Assembly (NCBI GenBank): GCA_900316115.1
Contig: ONBN01000016.1
Span: 1-64,000, forward strand
Length of the DNA stretch: 64,000 bases
Reading direction: 5' to 3'
Source: an uncultured Eubacteriales bacterium
Lineage (GTDB): Bacteria; Bacillota; Clostridia; Lachnospirales; Lachnospiraceae
The translations under genes were made by a program, and so were the position numbers. Below the pieces are notes generated by a model that saw nothing but the letters and a program-made list of their open reading frames with translations, made no database searches and was not told the DNA's origin. The stretch's first letter is position 1; every line of letters begins with the position of its first letter. Positions 8,466 to 17,971 of this stretch are shown piece after piece.

Positions 8466-10253
8466 TCAGTCCTTGACAGGACTTGTTACATTTTTAAGCC
8501 ATTCTTTTTCTTCTTCCGGCAAAAAGGCATTAACCTTCTCATATACCATTTCATGATACTGATCCAGCCACTTCTTTTCCTCACAGTCCAGATATTCCAT
8601 TTTTACGGCAGAAAGATCAATAGGACAAAGAGTCAGTGTTTCAAAATGTAAAAATCCTTCCTGTGAATCTTTTACACACAAAAGCAGATTCTCTGTGCGG
8701 ATCCCATGGCTTCCTTCCATATAAACACCAGGCTCATCGGAAGTGATCATTCCCTCCGTAAAAACCGTCCGAAGGTGATCCGGCAATCTCCAGTGGATAA
8801 AGTTAGGCGGCTCGTGCACATTCAAAAGCGCACCCACTCCATGACCGGTTCCATGATTAAAGTCCAGTCCATGCTCAAGCAGTGGCCCCCTTGCCAGATA
8901 ATCCAGCATCTGGCCATTGGTACCCTGATGGAATCTGGCTTTTGCCAGGTCGATCATTCCCTTTAACACCAGCGTATAGTGAAGCTTCTGTTCCTCTGTT
9001 ACTTCCCCCATTACAACTGTTCTGGTAATATCCGTTGTACCGGCTCTGTACTGTCCACCTGCATCCACAAGGTAAAATCCCTCTTTTTTGATCTGGGTAT
9101 CTGTTTCCTTAGTAGAAATATAATGGCACATAGCGGCATTTTTACCATAAGCAGAAATGGTTTCAAAGCTTGGCTCCAGATAACCCTCCTGCTCTCTTCT
9201 AAGCGCCTCCAGATGAGCCGCAGCTTCCATCTCCGTTACATGTGCATCTTCCGGGATATGCTTCAGCCAGTACATATATCTGGTCATAGCCACACCATCC
9301 CGCAGATGGGCACTCCGCGCCTGTTTCACTTCTTCCTGATTCTTCACTGCCTTCATCAGTACAGAGGGATTTGTTGCTTCTTTTTTGGTCACATGCTTTG
9401 GCAGGCAATGGTACAGTTCATCGCTTACCTTTTCCGGATCCATTAAAAGCGTACATTCTGGAAGATTCTCAGCAACCCGGATGATCTCATCATAATCTCT
9501 TACAAAGATCCTGTCCTTTTCCAGTACCTCTCTTTGTGCCTCATTAAGAGCACCACTTTGTACAAACAGGATGGCTCCGTCCAGGGTGATAATGGTATAA
9601 GCCTGGATCACCGGGCTGCAGGCAATATCCATTCCACGAAGATTATAAATCCAGGCAATGTCATCCAGGGATGTGACCAGATGCACATCTGCTCCCTGCT
9701 TTACCATTTCTTCACGGACACGCCCCAGCTTATCTGTCCTGCTTTCTCCTGCCTCATCCATTGTCAGGAACCAGGCAGGCGTTTTTTCCATTGCAGGCCG
9801 GCTCTCCCATGCTTCATCCACAATATCCCTGGAACTGCTGATATTGATCTTGTTTTTTCCAAGTACTGACCGGAGATTTTTTCCTTCTGATGCACTGATC
9901 ACCCTGCCGTCAAAGCCTGCCGTTTCTCCTGGTTTTAATTCCTGTGCCAGAAATTCCTCTAAGGTTGGCACCTTGGGCTGTCCGCTTTTAAACAGATGAA
10001 CCTCTGTACCTGCCAGCTGGTTTCCAGCTTGTACAAAGTAGCGTCCATCCACCCAAAGCCATGCGCCCTTTTGTGTTACCACCACAGTGCCTACACTTCC
10101 GGTAAAACCGGTAAGATATTTTCTTACTTTAAAATGCTCTCCAATATATTCAGAACCATGAAAATCATTGGTAGGTGCAATCCATGCATCTATCTCATAT
10201 TTTTTCATTACATTTCTGAAATTTTCCAGCCGTTTCCTGATTACCTCTGACAT
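8466..10253 (-). CDS. pepP: aminopeptidase P family protein (M24B)
   Basis: Three-domain Xaa-Pro aminopeptidase, 595 residues, which removes an N-terminal residue preceding proline. The C-terminal pita-bread fold shows all five metal ligands: Asp in LVDAGGQY, Asp in GTTDITRT, His in HGTGHGVG, Glu in TSDEPGVY and Glu in GIRTEN. The two N-terminal creatinase-like domains are complete, and no signal peptide is present, so it is cytoplasmic. Its start is five bases after the epimerase gene, and a terminator follows. It would let the cell use proline-containing peptides imported by the linked ABC system. Confidence 0.95.
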   Translation of the reverse strand: MSEVIRKRLENFRNVMKKYEIDAWIAPTNDFHGSEYIGEHFKVRKYLTGFTGSVGTVVVTQKGAWLWVDGRYFVQAGNQLAGTEVHLFKSGQPKVPTLEEFLAQELKPGETAGFDGRVISASEGKNLRSVLGKNKINISSSRDIVDEAWESRPAMEKTPAWFLTMDEAGESRTDKLGRVREEMVKQGADVHLVTSLDDIAWIYNLRGMDIACSPVIQAYTIITLDGAILFVQSGALNEAQREVLEKDRIFVRDYDEIIRVAENLPECTLLMDPEKVSDELYHCLPKHVTKKEATNPSVLMKAVKNQEEVKQARSAHLRDGVAMTRYMYWLKHIPEDAHVTEMEAAAHLEALRREQEGYLEPSFETISAYGKNAAMCHYISTKETDTQIKKEGFYLVDAGGQYRAGTTDITRTVVMGEVTEEQKLHYTLVLKGMIDLAKARFHQGTNGQMLDYLARGPLLEHGLDFNHGTGHGVGALLNVHEPPNFIHWRLPDHLRTVFTEGMITSDEPGVYMEGSHGIRTENLLLCVKDSQEGFLHFETLTLCPIDLSAVKMEYLDCEEKKWLDQYHEMVYEKVNAFLPEEEKEWLKNVTSPVKD

Positions 10254-10258
10254 TTTTC

Positions 10259-10975
10259 TTACTCTAATCCGTACTTGGCTGCAGCCTCGTCAATTGCTTT
10301 TCTGCATTTCTGAACACCGGCTTTGATTCCATCCGGATCCTTAAAGATCGCAGAAGAAAGGATGATTACATCCGGGTTACATGCGATCAGCGGATCCATG
10401 TTGTCATGACGAAGACCACCGTCAATAGCAAGTTCACACCGTGGATTCTTCTCATCGATCAGCTTTCTTGCTCTCTTAACCAGATCTACTGCAGATTTTC
10501 TCCATCCCCAGTTATCCTGTCCGTCTGTTTCATCTACACCATGGGTAACGATCTGCAGGCGGTCAATATCATTAATGGACTCATCAACAAAGCAAAGCGG
10601 TGTGTAGCATCCTACAGTAAGACCGATCTTCATGCCAAACTCACGGCAGTAATTGATTAGGTAAGCAAGAGGTGCACCGATAAAATGCTCTGCCGGTACG
10701 ATCAACATGGTACATCCGGCTTTTGCCAGCTTTTCAACAAACAGACGGTCACACTCGATGGTATAGATATGACATTCAATGTGCTTGTCTGTTACTTCAC
10801 GAAGTCCGGAAATGATCTGTGGACCTCCCATAAGCTGCATGTTTTTCAGGTCATACATATCTGCTGCATCTGAATGGATATAATCAACTCCGCCGTCAAT
10901 AGCCTCCAGAACCCTGTCTGCGATCCTTGCATAGCTTACATGTGCCAGTCCTGCTGCGATTTTAATGTGTTTCAT
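10259..10975 (-). CDS. ribulose-phosphate 3-epimerase family protein
   Basis: TIM-barrel protein of 238 residues in the Rpe superfamily. The metal ligands of the family are recognisable: His and Asp in YIHSDAADM, His in ECHIYTIE, and Asp in LAIDGGLRHDN. It is clearly diverged from housekeeping Rpe, and its true sugar phosphate is not evident. It is embedded between an amidohydrolase gene and pepP, an odd place for a pentose-pathway enzyme, which hints at a sugar-linked substrate for the operon. GGAGGAAATCATTATG gives a strong start. The 101-base gap upstream may contain a secondary promoter. Confidence 0.85.
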   Translation of the reverse strand: MKHIKIAAGLAHVSYARIADRVLEAIDGGVDYIHSDAADMYDLKNMQLMGGPQIISGLREVTDKHIECHIYTIECDRLFVEKLAKAGCTMLIVPAEHFIGAPLAYLINYCREFGMKIGLTVGCYTPLCFVDESINDIDRLQIVTHGVDETDGQDNWGWRKSAVDLVKRARKLIDEKNPRCELAIDGGLRHDNMDPLIACNPDVIILSSAIFKDPDGIKAGVQKCRKAIDEAAAKYGLE

Positions 10976-11076
10976 AATGATTTCCTCCTTCTTATCCTGA
11001 ATAATTTATTTTATTTTTTCAAAAATGCATTCAATGTTACTAATTTGTTACTTTCCCTTATAAAGCCGGAATCACT

Positions 11077-12246
11077 TCACATCTGATGTACAACCTTGCC
11101 ATCGATCAGTGTGCAGATACATACTGCATCCAGATTCTTTACAGGATTCTTATCAAATACTGCAATGTCTCCGTCTTTGCCAGGTTCAATGGATCCCAGC
11201 CGTTTCTCCATGCCAATGGCCTGTGCAGCATGAAGGGTGACTGCTTTCAAAGCTCCCTCTTCACTCATTCCTTTTCTGTGGCAGATTCCTGCACATACGA
11301 TCAGATTTTCCTCATGCATTCCCGGAAGATCGGTCATGATGGCAACCTTTACACCTGCTCTCTCCAGGATTCCTGCGGAAGATTCATCCTGGTGGATCAC
11401 TTCGTTTTTATGCGGAAATCCGGTAAATGGCCCAAGAATGGCAATCCTGTTTTTGGCAGCCAGTTCTTCCGGGATCAAATGTCCCTCAGAGCAATGTTCA
11501 ATGGTCATCTTCAATCTGAATTCTTCTGCAATACGGATGGCAGTCATAATATCATCTGCCCTGTGTGCATGAGCCTTTACAAGAAGTTCTCCCTTTACAA
11601 CAGGAACAAGTGCTTCCAGTTTCATATTGAAGGCAGGCATCTTATCAGGATCTCCTGCTGCCCGTTCCTTTTTATCCGCATATTCCTTTGCCTTAAAAAG
11701 GGCTTCCCGGATCAGTGCAGCCACACCCATTCTTGTAGATGGAGTCCGTTTACTGCCATATACATTCTTTGGATTCTCTCCAAAAGCCATTTTCATTGCA
11801 AGAGGCTCTTTGATCACCATCTGCTCCATGGTACGTCCCTTTGTTTTCATTGCAAGGAACTGTCCACCGATGGGATTGGCACTTCCAGGGCCTGTAGCCA
11901 CACAGGTAACGCCTGCCTCATAAGCCCTTCTAAACTCCGGATCCAGAGGATAAATCCCATCCAGTCCCCGCATTTCAGGAGTGATCGGATCATGCTCTTC
12001 ATTTCCGTCTACACCTGCATCACCGATCCCGGATTCAAAAATCCCAATATGGCAGTGTGCATCAATGATACCAGGCATAACAAAACCACCATGTACATCA
12101 ATCACCCTGCAGTTTTCCGGTGGATCAATGCTTTGTCCAACCTTTACGATTTTTCCGTTTTCCAACAGTACGCAGCCATTTTCCAGAGTTCCCTCTGCTC
12201 CCATGGTAACAATGGTACCGTTCTTTATGAGAACTGTTTCACTCAC
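11077..12246 (-). CDS. amidohydrolase, imidazolonepropionase/prolidase-like
   Basis: Metal-dependent amidohydrolase of 389 residues. The barrel ligands are visible as HxH in DAHCHIG, His in VKAHAHRADD, His in TIEHCSEGH and Asp in IMTDLPGM. The chosen start is GTG at 12246, preceded by GGGAGGTGG at six bases; a longer in-frame extension to 12294 has no RBS and overlaps the upstream gene. It overlaps the M3 peptidase gene by eight bases. Related enzymes cleave Xaa-Pro, Xaa-Arg or N-acyl dipeptides, which suits a peptide operon, but the substrate is unknown. Confidence 0.87.
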   Translation of the reverse strand: MSETVLIKNGTIVTMGAEGTLENGCVLLENGKIVKVGQSIDPPENCRVIDVHGGFVMPGIIDAHCHIGIFESGIGDAGVDGNEEHDPITPEMRGLDGIYPLDPEFRRAYEAGVTCVATGPGSANPIGGQFLAMKTKGRTMEQMVIKEPLAMKMAFGENPKNVYGSKRTPSTRMGVAALIREALFKAKEYADKKERAAGDPDKMPAFNMKLEALVPVVKGELLVKAHAHRADDIMTAIRIAEEFRLKMTIEHCSEGHLIPEELAAKNRIAILGPFTGFPHKNEVIHQDESSAGILERAGVKVAIMTDLPGMHEENLIVCAGICHRKGMSEEGALKAVTLHAAQAIGMEKRLGSIEPGKDGDIAVFDKNPVKNLDAVCICTLIDGKVVHQM

Positions 12247-13948
12247 AGCTTCCACCTCCCTGTATTTTCCCGGACAGCTGCTCCATCTGGGCAACTGCTT
12301 TCTCAGAAAGCTTCCGGATCACTCCATCCTCAAAAGGTACCTGAAGCCCGGCTTTATGAAGGGTGTCCGTAAAACCGTACTTTCCACTGTACCTTAGGAT
12401 ATCCATGTAACAGTTCCAGCCCTTTTCCCTGTCTTCCTCACTAAGGAAATGTACCTGCAAAGCACAGGTCTGTGCCAGCACATAATCAATATAATAGAAT
12501 GGCCATTTATAAATATGGGTCTGTCTCTGCCAGAATCTGCCCTCTGAAAGAAAGCTTTGATTTTCATAATGCCTGAAAGGTGTGTACTCCTGCTCCAGCT
12601 TTTTCCATAAATCCAGTCTCTGCTGTGGTGTCATCTCCGGATGGTCATATACAGTTTCCTGAAACTCATCCACTGCACAACCATAAGGAATAAAGGAAAG
12701 TGCTGTTTTCAGATGCTGATATTTATATCTGTCGATCTGGTTTTTGGGCATTACCTGGTCAAGATAAGGCCATACAAGAAATTCCATACTCATGGAATGG
12801 ATCTCAGCAAGATCACTGCCACATTCTTCTGTAAACCGGAACGGCTCTCCACGCTTCAGATAAGAATGGAAACCATGCCCGGTTTCATGGGCAAAGGTCT
12901 TCAGTGCTCCGAATGTGCCATTATAGGTTTCAAAAATAAACGGCATATTGTACCGGCCTACCAGATTGGAGTAAGCTCCATTGATCTTTCCGGGACGAAC
13001 TGCAAGGTCAAAATATTCTCCTCTTGTCAGATCATCATAATATACAGCTGTTTCTTTAGACATAGAGCCGTAAATCTTTTTAAAGGCCTTTACCACATTG
13101 TCCGTTATATCGTACTTTTCACCTGGGAAACTGAAATCCTCATCATAATGATAAAGCGTTTCCACACCCAGCCGTTTCCTTTGTTCCTCAAAAAGCTTTG
13201 ACACCACCGGAACCAGCTGTTCTTTTACTGCATTCCTGAAAGCTGCCACTTCTTTTTTTCCATAGCTTGTCCTTCCCATGGAACAATAACCGATCTGTGT
13301 GTAGCTGTCTTTTCCAAGTTTTCCGGCAATCTTTGCACGGATCTTTACAAGGCCGTCATAAACCTGATCCAGTTCCTGTGCAATCCCCTTCCAGCTTTCT
13401 TCCCATATTTTATAGTATTTGGACCGTTCCTTACGGTTCTCACTTGCTCCCATTTTTGAAAGGCTTACAAGGGGCACTTCCCCGTCTTCTGTTTTTGCCT
13501 TAAGAGTAGCCGTGATCTCTGAATATCTGGCAGAAAGCCTGTTTTCTTCTCTCAGATCCTCCAGGATTTCTTCTGAAAAGCACTGCTCCTTCAGGCTGGC
13601 CTTCCGAAAAGCTTCCTTTCCGGTAAAATAGGAAAGCTGCTCTTTAAAGGGTGTTTTTTCCATAGCACTGCTGAAACGGTTTTCCAGCGCTTCATATTCC
13701 GGCCGGATCTTATCGCACCAGGCAGCCTCCTCTTTATAAAAGGCATCTGTCACATCCATGGTATTGCGGATCTCACAGATGGTTGCCATTGTCTGGTATT
13801 TCACCATCAGGGTATCCAGATCCAGCATTGCGTCATAAGCTTCTTCCATTGTTTTCGCATTGGAAAAACGATTCAGTTCTTCTTCAAAGTGTTGTTTATA
13901 GGACACCATATCCATTCTTAAAAACGGGATATCCTTAAATTTGATCAT
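12239..13948 (-). CDS. M3 family oligoendopeptidase
   Basis: Zinc metallopeptidase of 569 residues (PepF/thimet class) that cuts medium-size peptides in the cytoplasm. The zinc motif HETGHGFHS lies near residue 350, and the downstream Glu ligand is in the segment AEIHSMSMEF. The protein is full length with no signal sequence. It overlaps the iron alcohol dehydrogenase gene by four bases (ATGA) and the amidohydrolase gene by eight, so the three are translated as a coupled set. Confidence 0.95.
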   Translation of the reverse strand: MIKFKDIPFLRMDMVSYKQHFEEELNRFSNAKTMEEAYDAMLDLDTLMVKYQTMATICEIRNTMDVTDAFYKEEAAWCDKIRPEYEALENRFSSAMEKTPFKEQLSYFTGKEAFRKASLKEQCFSEEILEDLREENRLSARYSEITATLKAKTEDGEVPLVSLSKMGASENRKERSKYYKIWEESWKGIAQELDQVYDGLVKIRAKIAGKLGKDSYTQIGYCSMGRTSYGKKEVAAFRNAVKEQLVPVVSKLFEEQRKRLGVETLYHYDEDFSFPGEKYDITDNVVKAFKKIYGSMSKETAVYYDDLTRGEYFDLAVRPGKINGAYSNLVGRYNMPFIFETYNGTFGALKTFAHETGHGFHSYLKRGEPFRFTEECGSDLAEIHSMSMEFLVWPYLDQVMPKNQIDRYKYQHLKTALSFIPYGCAVDEFQETVYDHPEMTPQQRLDLWKKLEQEYTPFRHYENQSFLSEGRFWQRQTHIYKWPFYYIDYVLAQTCALQVHFLSEEDREKGWNCYMDILRYSGKYGFTDTLHKAGLQVPFEDGVIRKLSEKAVAQMEQLSGKIQGGGSCE

Positions 13949-15126
13949 AATTTTTCTCCGTAACTTTCATCCATGATCTGAAGGAGTGTTTCCTTTGGTG
14001 CAAATGGAAGAACATTGAATACAAAATTTCCTTTCATTTCTTCAAACTGCTCTTTAGTCACTCCCAGATTGGAAAGTGTATTGTAAAGACCGATTTCTTT
14101 CAGGAAGCCTTCGATCTGTGCCGGAAGATGGGATGCTGCTTCCTCATCAGAAACCTGTGAAAGTGCAGGATCAAAAAGTCTTGCCACATCTGCACATTTT
14201 TCCGGTGTTTTTGTGATCTGGAATTTAATAAATGCAGGATACAGGCATGCCAGGCACTGTCCATGTGCGATCCTTGGTGTAACCCCTCCGATCACCTCAC
14301 TTAACGGATGCGGAATGGTTGCAGATGCATTACTCAGGGAAATCCCGGAAAATGCTGCTGCTCTTGACATAGCCTCTCTGTATTCCATATTGGAAGTATC
14401 CTTTACCAGCTTTGGAAGAACCTGTATGATGGTTCTCATGGCTCCTTTTCCAAGAAGCATGGTATAAGGAGATGCCAGTTCTCTTACATAGCTTTCAAAA
14501 GAATGGGTAAATGCGTCAAATCCTGTAATTGCAGTGGGATAAGGCGGCAGTGTACGGCAAAGCTCCGGATCAATGATGGCAACCCTTGGGAAAACAGCCT
14601 GATGGTAAACACATTCTTTATCATTATTTTCCTGGTCAGAAATGATCATTGCCTGGGTAAGCTCGCTTCCGGTTCCTGCAGTTGTTGGTACAGCGATCAC
14701 CGGCAGTACACTTTTTCCCGGAAGATCATATACAGCAGAAGGACTGGAATACTTGGAGAATACCTCTTTCCAGTGGATCTCTCCTGCATCATGGAACAAT
14801 GCCACGGATTTGGCTGTATCCATGGAACTTCCGCCACCTACAGCCAGTATTACCTGCAATTTTTCTTTATTTACGATCTCAATTGCCTTTGCAATTCCCC
14901 GGATATCCGGATTTGGAACAACTTCATCAAAATGCACATAACGGATTCCTGCTTTTTCCAGGATCTTTTTCACCCTGTCATATAAAGGCCGAAGTACATC
15001 TTCCTTATTTGTGGTAGTTACAAGCAGGCAGCTATCCCCATAGGATGCTACGATCTCCCCTGCTTTTTCAAGCTTTCCTGCACCAAAATCAATTCTGGTT
15101 GGCTGGTAAAACATAAAATCTGCCAT
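13945..15126 (-). CDS. iron-containing alcohol dehydrogenase
   Basis: Group III metal-dependent alcohol dehydrogenase of 393 residues. The NAD-binding GGGSSMDTAK, the metal-ligand regions GFDAFTHSFE, PHPLSEVIGG and HGQCLACLYP, and the conserved PTTAGTGSELTQ are all present. It interconverts an alcohol and an aldehyde or ketone. Inside a peptidase operon it may reduce aldehydes formed during amino-acid fermentation or act on a sugar moiety; the sequence does not decide. Strong GGAGGAAC before the ATG. Confidence 0.93.
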   Translation of the reverse strand: MADFMFYQPTRIDFGAGKLEKAGEIVASYGDSCLLVTTTNKEDVLRPLYDRVKKILEKAGIRYVHFDEVVPNPDIRGIAKAIEIVNKEKLQVILAVGGGSSMDTAKSVALFHDAGEIHWKEVFSKYSSPSAVYDLPGKSVLPVIAVPTTAGTGSELTQAMIISDQENNDKECVYHQAVFPRVAIIDPELCRTLPPYPTAITGFDAFTHSFESYVRELASPYTMLLGKGAMRTIIQVLPKLVKDTSNMEYREAMSRAAAFSGISLSNASATIPHPLSEVIGGVTPRIAHGQCLACLYPAFIKFQITKTPEKCADVARLFDPALSQVSDEEAASHLPAQIEGFLKEIGLYNTLSNLGVTKEQFEEMKGNFVFNVLPFAPKETLLQIMDESYGEKL

Positions 15127-15186
15127 TTGAGTGTTCCTCCTTTAATATGATTTAACGTAACTGTTCAGTCTCCTCACAGTTATAAT

Positions 15187-16380
15187 TTAATCCAGATTCA
15201 CTTTCTTTCCATCCATGTAAAGAGCGGTCAGATCATCTACATAATCGATCTTTTCCAGCGGATTTCCTTTCAGGCATACAAAGCTTGCCTTTTTCCCTGC
15301 TTCCAGAGAACCAAGCTCTGGCAGATCCAGAAGCTCTGCGCCGCCTCTGGTCGCTGCATCCAGAGCTGCCTTAGGTGTAAGGCCTGCCATAACCATCAGC
15401 ACCATTTCATGGGCTGCTGCTTCGTATGGATTAAACGGGCATCCTGCATCCGTTCCCATTGCGATCTTAACTCCTTTTTCCCAGCATCTTTTCAGTACAT
15501 CTCTGTGACGCTGCAGAACCTCTTTGCTCTTCTTATGATCCGGGTTATCCGGCTCCAGACGGATCCCTTCATTTACTGCATAATAAGGAGCACATAAGGT
15601 AGGTACAAGGAAGGTTCCCTGTGCAAGCATCTTATCCATAATATCCTCTGTCATAAACACACCATGCTCAACAGAATCCACACCTGCTTCTACACATCTG
15701 CGGATAGCTGTATTTCCATGGGCATGTACGCCCACCTTTCTTCCCCAGTTATGAGCTGTCTCGATTCCGGTTTTGATCTCTTCCCAGGTAAGTTCACATG
15801 GTCCTGGCTCCGGTCCTGGTGAATTAACACCTCCGGATACCATCAGCTTCACCACATCTGCGCCGTCCTTAATCACCTGGCGCACTGCTCCACGCATCTG
15901 ATCCGGATCATCAACTTCATAGCTGATCTCATAACCGTGTCCGCCTCTTGCACACACTGCATAACCGCAGGCAAGCACCTTAGGTCCTGGGATCAGTCCA
16001 CGGTTGATGGCATCACGGATACCAAGCACATAACCTTTATAAGAGCCAAGATCCCTGCATGCCACTACGCCTGCTTTCAGAAGCTGTTTTGCATGGGCAG
16101 CACCTTCGCATACCACATTTGCCATCTCACGGTTTTCATTTGCGTAATCCCCGCCGCCATGGCTGGTACTTCCAAGGAAATGCACATGGCAGTCAATAAA
16201 TCCTGGAACAACATATGCGTCCTTCAGGTCAACTACCTGATCTGCCTCTGTCTGATCTGCTTCTTCTCTTTTTTTCACCCAGAGGATCTGCTCCCCTTCT
16301 GTAAGCATTGCAAAATCTTCGATCACGGTTCCATCTGCATCTGCTGTATACAGCCATTTTCCCAAGTATAATGTTTTCAT
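15187..16380 (-). CDS. amidohydrolase, dipeptidase-like (subtype I)
   Basis: Second amidohydrolase of the operon, 397 residues, and clearly not a copy of the first. Ligands are visible as HxH in DCHVHFLGS, a candidate carboxylated Lys in VVKLMVSGGV, His in GVHAHGNTA, His in SVEHGVF and Asp in MGTDAGCPF. This pattern fits the binuclear family that includes Xaa-Pro, Xaa-Lys and Xaa-Arg dipeptidases and carboxypeptidases. It overlaps the M29 gene by four bases. Confidence 0.9.
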   Translation of the reverse strand: MKTLYLGKWLYTADADGTVIEDFAMLTEGEQILWVKKREEADQTEADQVVDLKDAYVVPGFIDCHVHFLGSTSHGGGDYANENREMANVVCEGAAHAKQLLKAGVVACRDLGSYKGYVLGIRDAINRGLIPGPKVLACGYAVCARGGHGYEISYEVDDPDQMRGAVRQVIKDGADVVKLMVSGGVNSPGPEPGPCELTWEEIKTGIETAHNWGRKVGVHAHGNTAIRRCVEAGVDSVEHGVFMTEDIMDKMLAQGTFLVPTLCAPYYAVNEGIRLEPDNPDHKKSKEVLQRHRDVLKRCWEKGVKIAMGTDAGCPFNPYEAAAHEMVLMVMAGLTPKAALDAATRGGAELLDLPELGSLEAGKKASFVCLKGNPLEKIDYVDDLTALYMDGKKVNLD

Positions 16381-17960
16381 TTTTCACCGCCTCCAAATCC
16401 GGTATTTAAGCCATCTGTTCCAGGCAGCACAAATCTGCCGTTTTCAATAAAAGCAACCTTGCTTCCGTCTTTTTTGATACCTCTTAAATACTTCACCTGA
16501 TGATAGGGAAGTGTAATATCTACATGATTTTCAAAATACACATTTTCTTTTTTGTCTCTGTCTTTTGTTACCTCATTTTCCCTGCACACCATCTCTTTAT
16601 GGTCATACATATTGTAAATCGGTGCATCCTCAGATCTTGCAAAACACGGATCACCAATTGCAATATGAGGGCCCATTTTCTCATAGATCAGGATCGGCAG
16701 TCTGCCTCCCAGCTGATATTTATGTGCAATGGAATAAGCCTTTGTATTGCTTCCGATTGCAAATTCTCCCATAGTCACTTGCTGATAAGGATATAAAAGT
16801 CGGTTCATCACATAATCTTTTCCCTCTTTGCAGCTGGCATCCACAACCCAGCCGTCCTTAAAGGTAAGCCGCAGGTCATGATAAAAGATCCCTTTCAGGC
16901 AGATCTCCTCCACATGGTAAAGCCCGGTTGTTCCGGTAAGTCTTGGAGTTGTGAAAACCTCTCCATAAGGAATATTCAGATCACCGCCGCAATTTAAAAA
17001 CTTTGTTTCTTTTTCCGGATCCTTCACAGGCCACAAACTGATCTTAATATCTGTTTCGTTTCCATTACAACCTTTGATCTCCACAGTCTCACAGGTATCC
17101 AGTCCATCGATCAGTACCTGCTGCAGCAGTTCAAATGGCTCAGACACTTCTGCATTCATCTGGAAAAAATCCTCAAAAATCTGTTCAAACTGATCACCCA
17201 CCAGCATATTTGGAAAAGCAACCTTGCAGAAAGAAATCTCAGAAGGCCGGATCCACTGTGCCTCAAAATCCCGCTTTTTCTGTGAAAGCTTTGTCAGCCA
17301 TTCTTTATTTTCCTCTGAAAGAGAAGCCTTCTCATTGGCTGTATCTACCACAGGCTCCATCCCAAACTGATCGATCCCGATCATTCCACAGGTATCCTTT
17401 AATTCCTTTTCATAGAAATATATGGCAGCTTTATACGCTTCCCACTCTGCATGAAAAAGCTCTTCATCCATTACATCCCCATGCTCAAGCAAGGGATCTG
17501 ACGGGCTCTGGCTTGCTGCATACAGAATATGAGGTGCAGTGATCACCGGTGTAAGGCCTTTTTCCTTTAATGCCTTTACCACTTCCTTTGCCAATGCTTC
17601 CTGGCCGATCTGATAAAAGAACCTTACTCTTTTTCTGTCCCTTCGGTCTCTGCTCTGACTGATAAAACCATGAAGAAATGCATCTGCAATGGTATTTCCC
17701 ATTGCCTGAAGTTTTTCTTCTTCAAGGCCAAACCAGAAGTGCATCATTTTCCGGTCTGTATCTGTAACTGGAAGTCCATATTCTTCCATCCAGCCTTCAC
17801 TTTCAGGATTTGCCTTTTCCAGGATCATTTCATAAGGATTATCTTTTCCGATCCGTACCAGGCTTTTTACAAAATCCTGTGCACGGTCTGCAGAAGTTTC
17901 CAGAAGCTTTTTTTTCCACTGCTCTTTTTCCACGATCTGTGTATCTTGTTCCTTCATCAT
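16377..17960 (-). CDS. M29 family aminopeptidase
   Basis: Metallo-aminopeptidase (AmpS/PepS/thermophilic aminopeptidase clan), 527 residues, longer at the N-terminus than the usual 410. The catalytic residues can be placed: Glu in IPYGEVFTTP, Glu in TMGEFAIGSN, His and Tyr in the following AHKYQ and LIYEKM, and His/Asp in PHIAIGDPC. Two adjacent ATG codons exist; the second has better spacing from AAGGAGG. It removes N-terminal residues from imported peptides in the cytoplasm. It follows the MATE gene after 11 bases. Confidence 0.9.
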   Translation of the reverse strand: MMKEQDTQIVEKEQWKKKLLETSADRAQDFVKSLVRIGKDNPYEMILEKANPESEGWMEEYGLPVTDTDRKMMHFWFGLEEEKLQAMGNTIADAFLHGFISQSRDRRDRKRVRFFYQIGQEALAKEVVKALKEKGLTPVITAPHILYAASQSPSDPLLEHGDVMDEELFHAEWEAYKAAIYFYEKELKDTCGMIGIDQFGMEPVVDTANEKASLSEENKEWLTKLSQKKRDFEAQWIRPSEISFCKVAFPNMLVGDQFEQIFEDFFQMNAEVSEPFELLQQVLIDGLDTCETVEIKGCNGNETDIKISLWPVKDPEKETKFLNCGGDLNIPYGEVFTTPRLTGTTGLYHVEEICLKGIFYHDLRLTFKDGWVVDASCKEGKDYVMNRLLYPYQQVTMGEFAIGSNTKAYSIAHKYQLGGRLPILIYEKMGPHIAIGDPCFARSEDAPIYNMYDHKEMVCRENEVTKDRDKKENVYFENHVDITLPYHQVKYLRGIKKDGSKVAFIENGRFVLPGTDGLNTGFGGGEK

Positions 17961-17971
17961 GCCCTCCTTGG

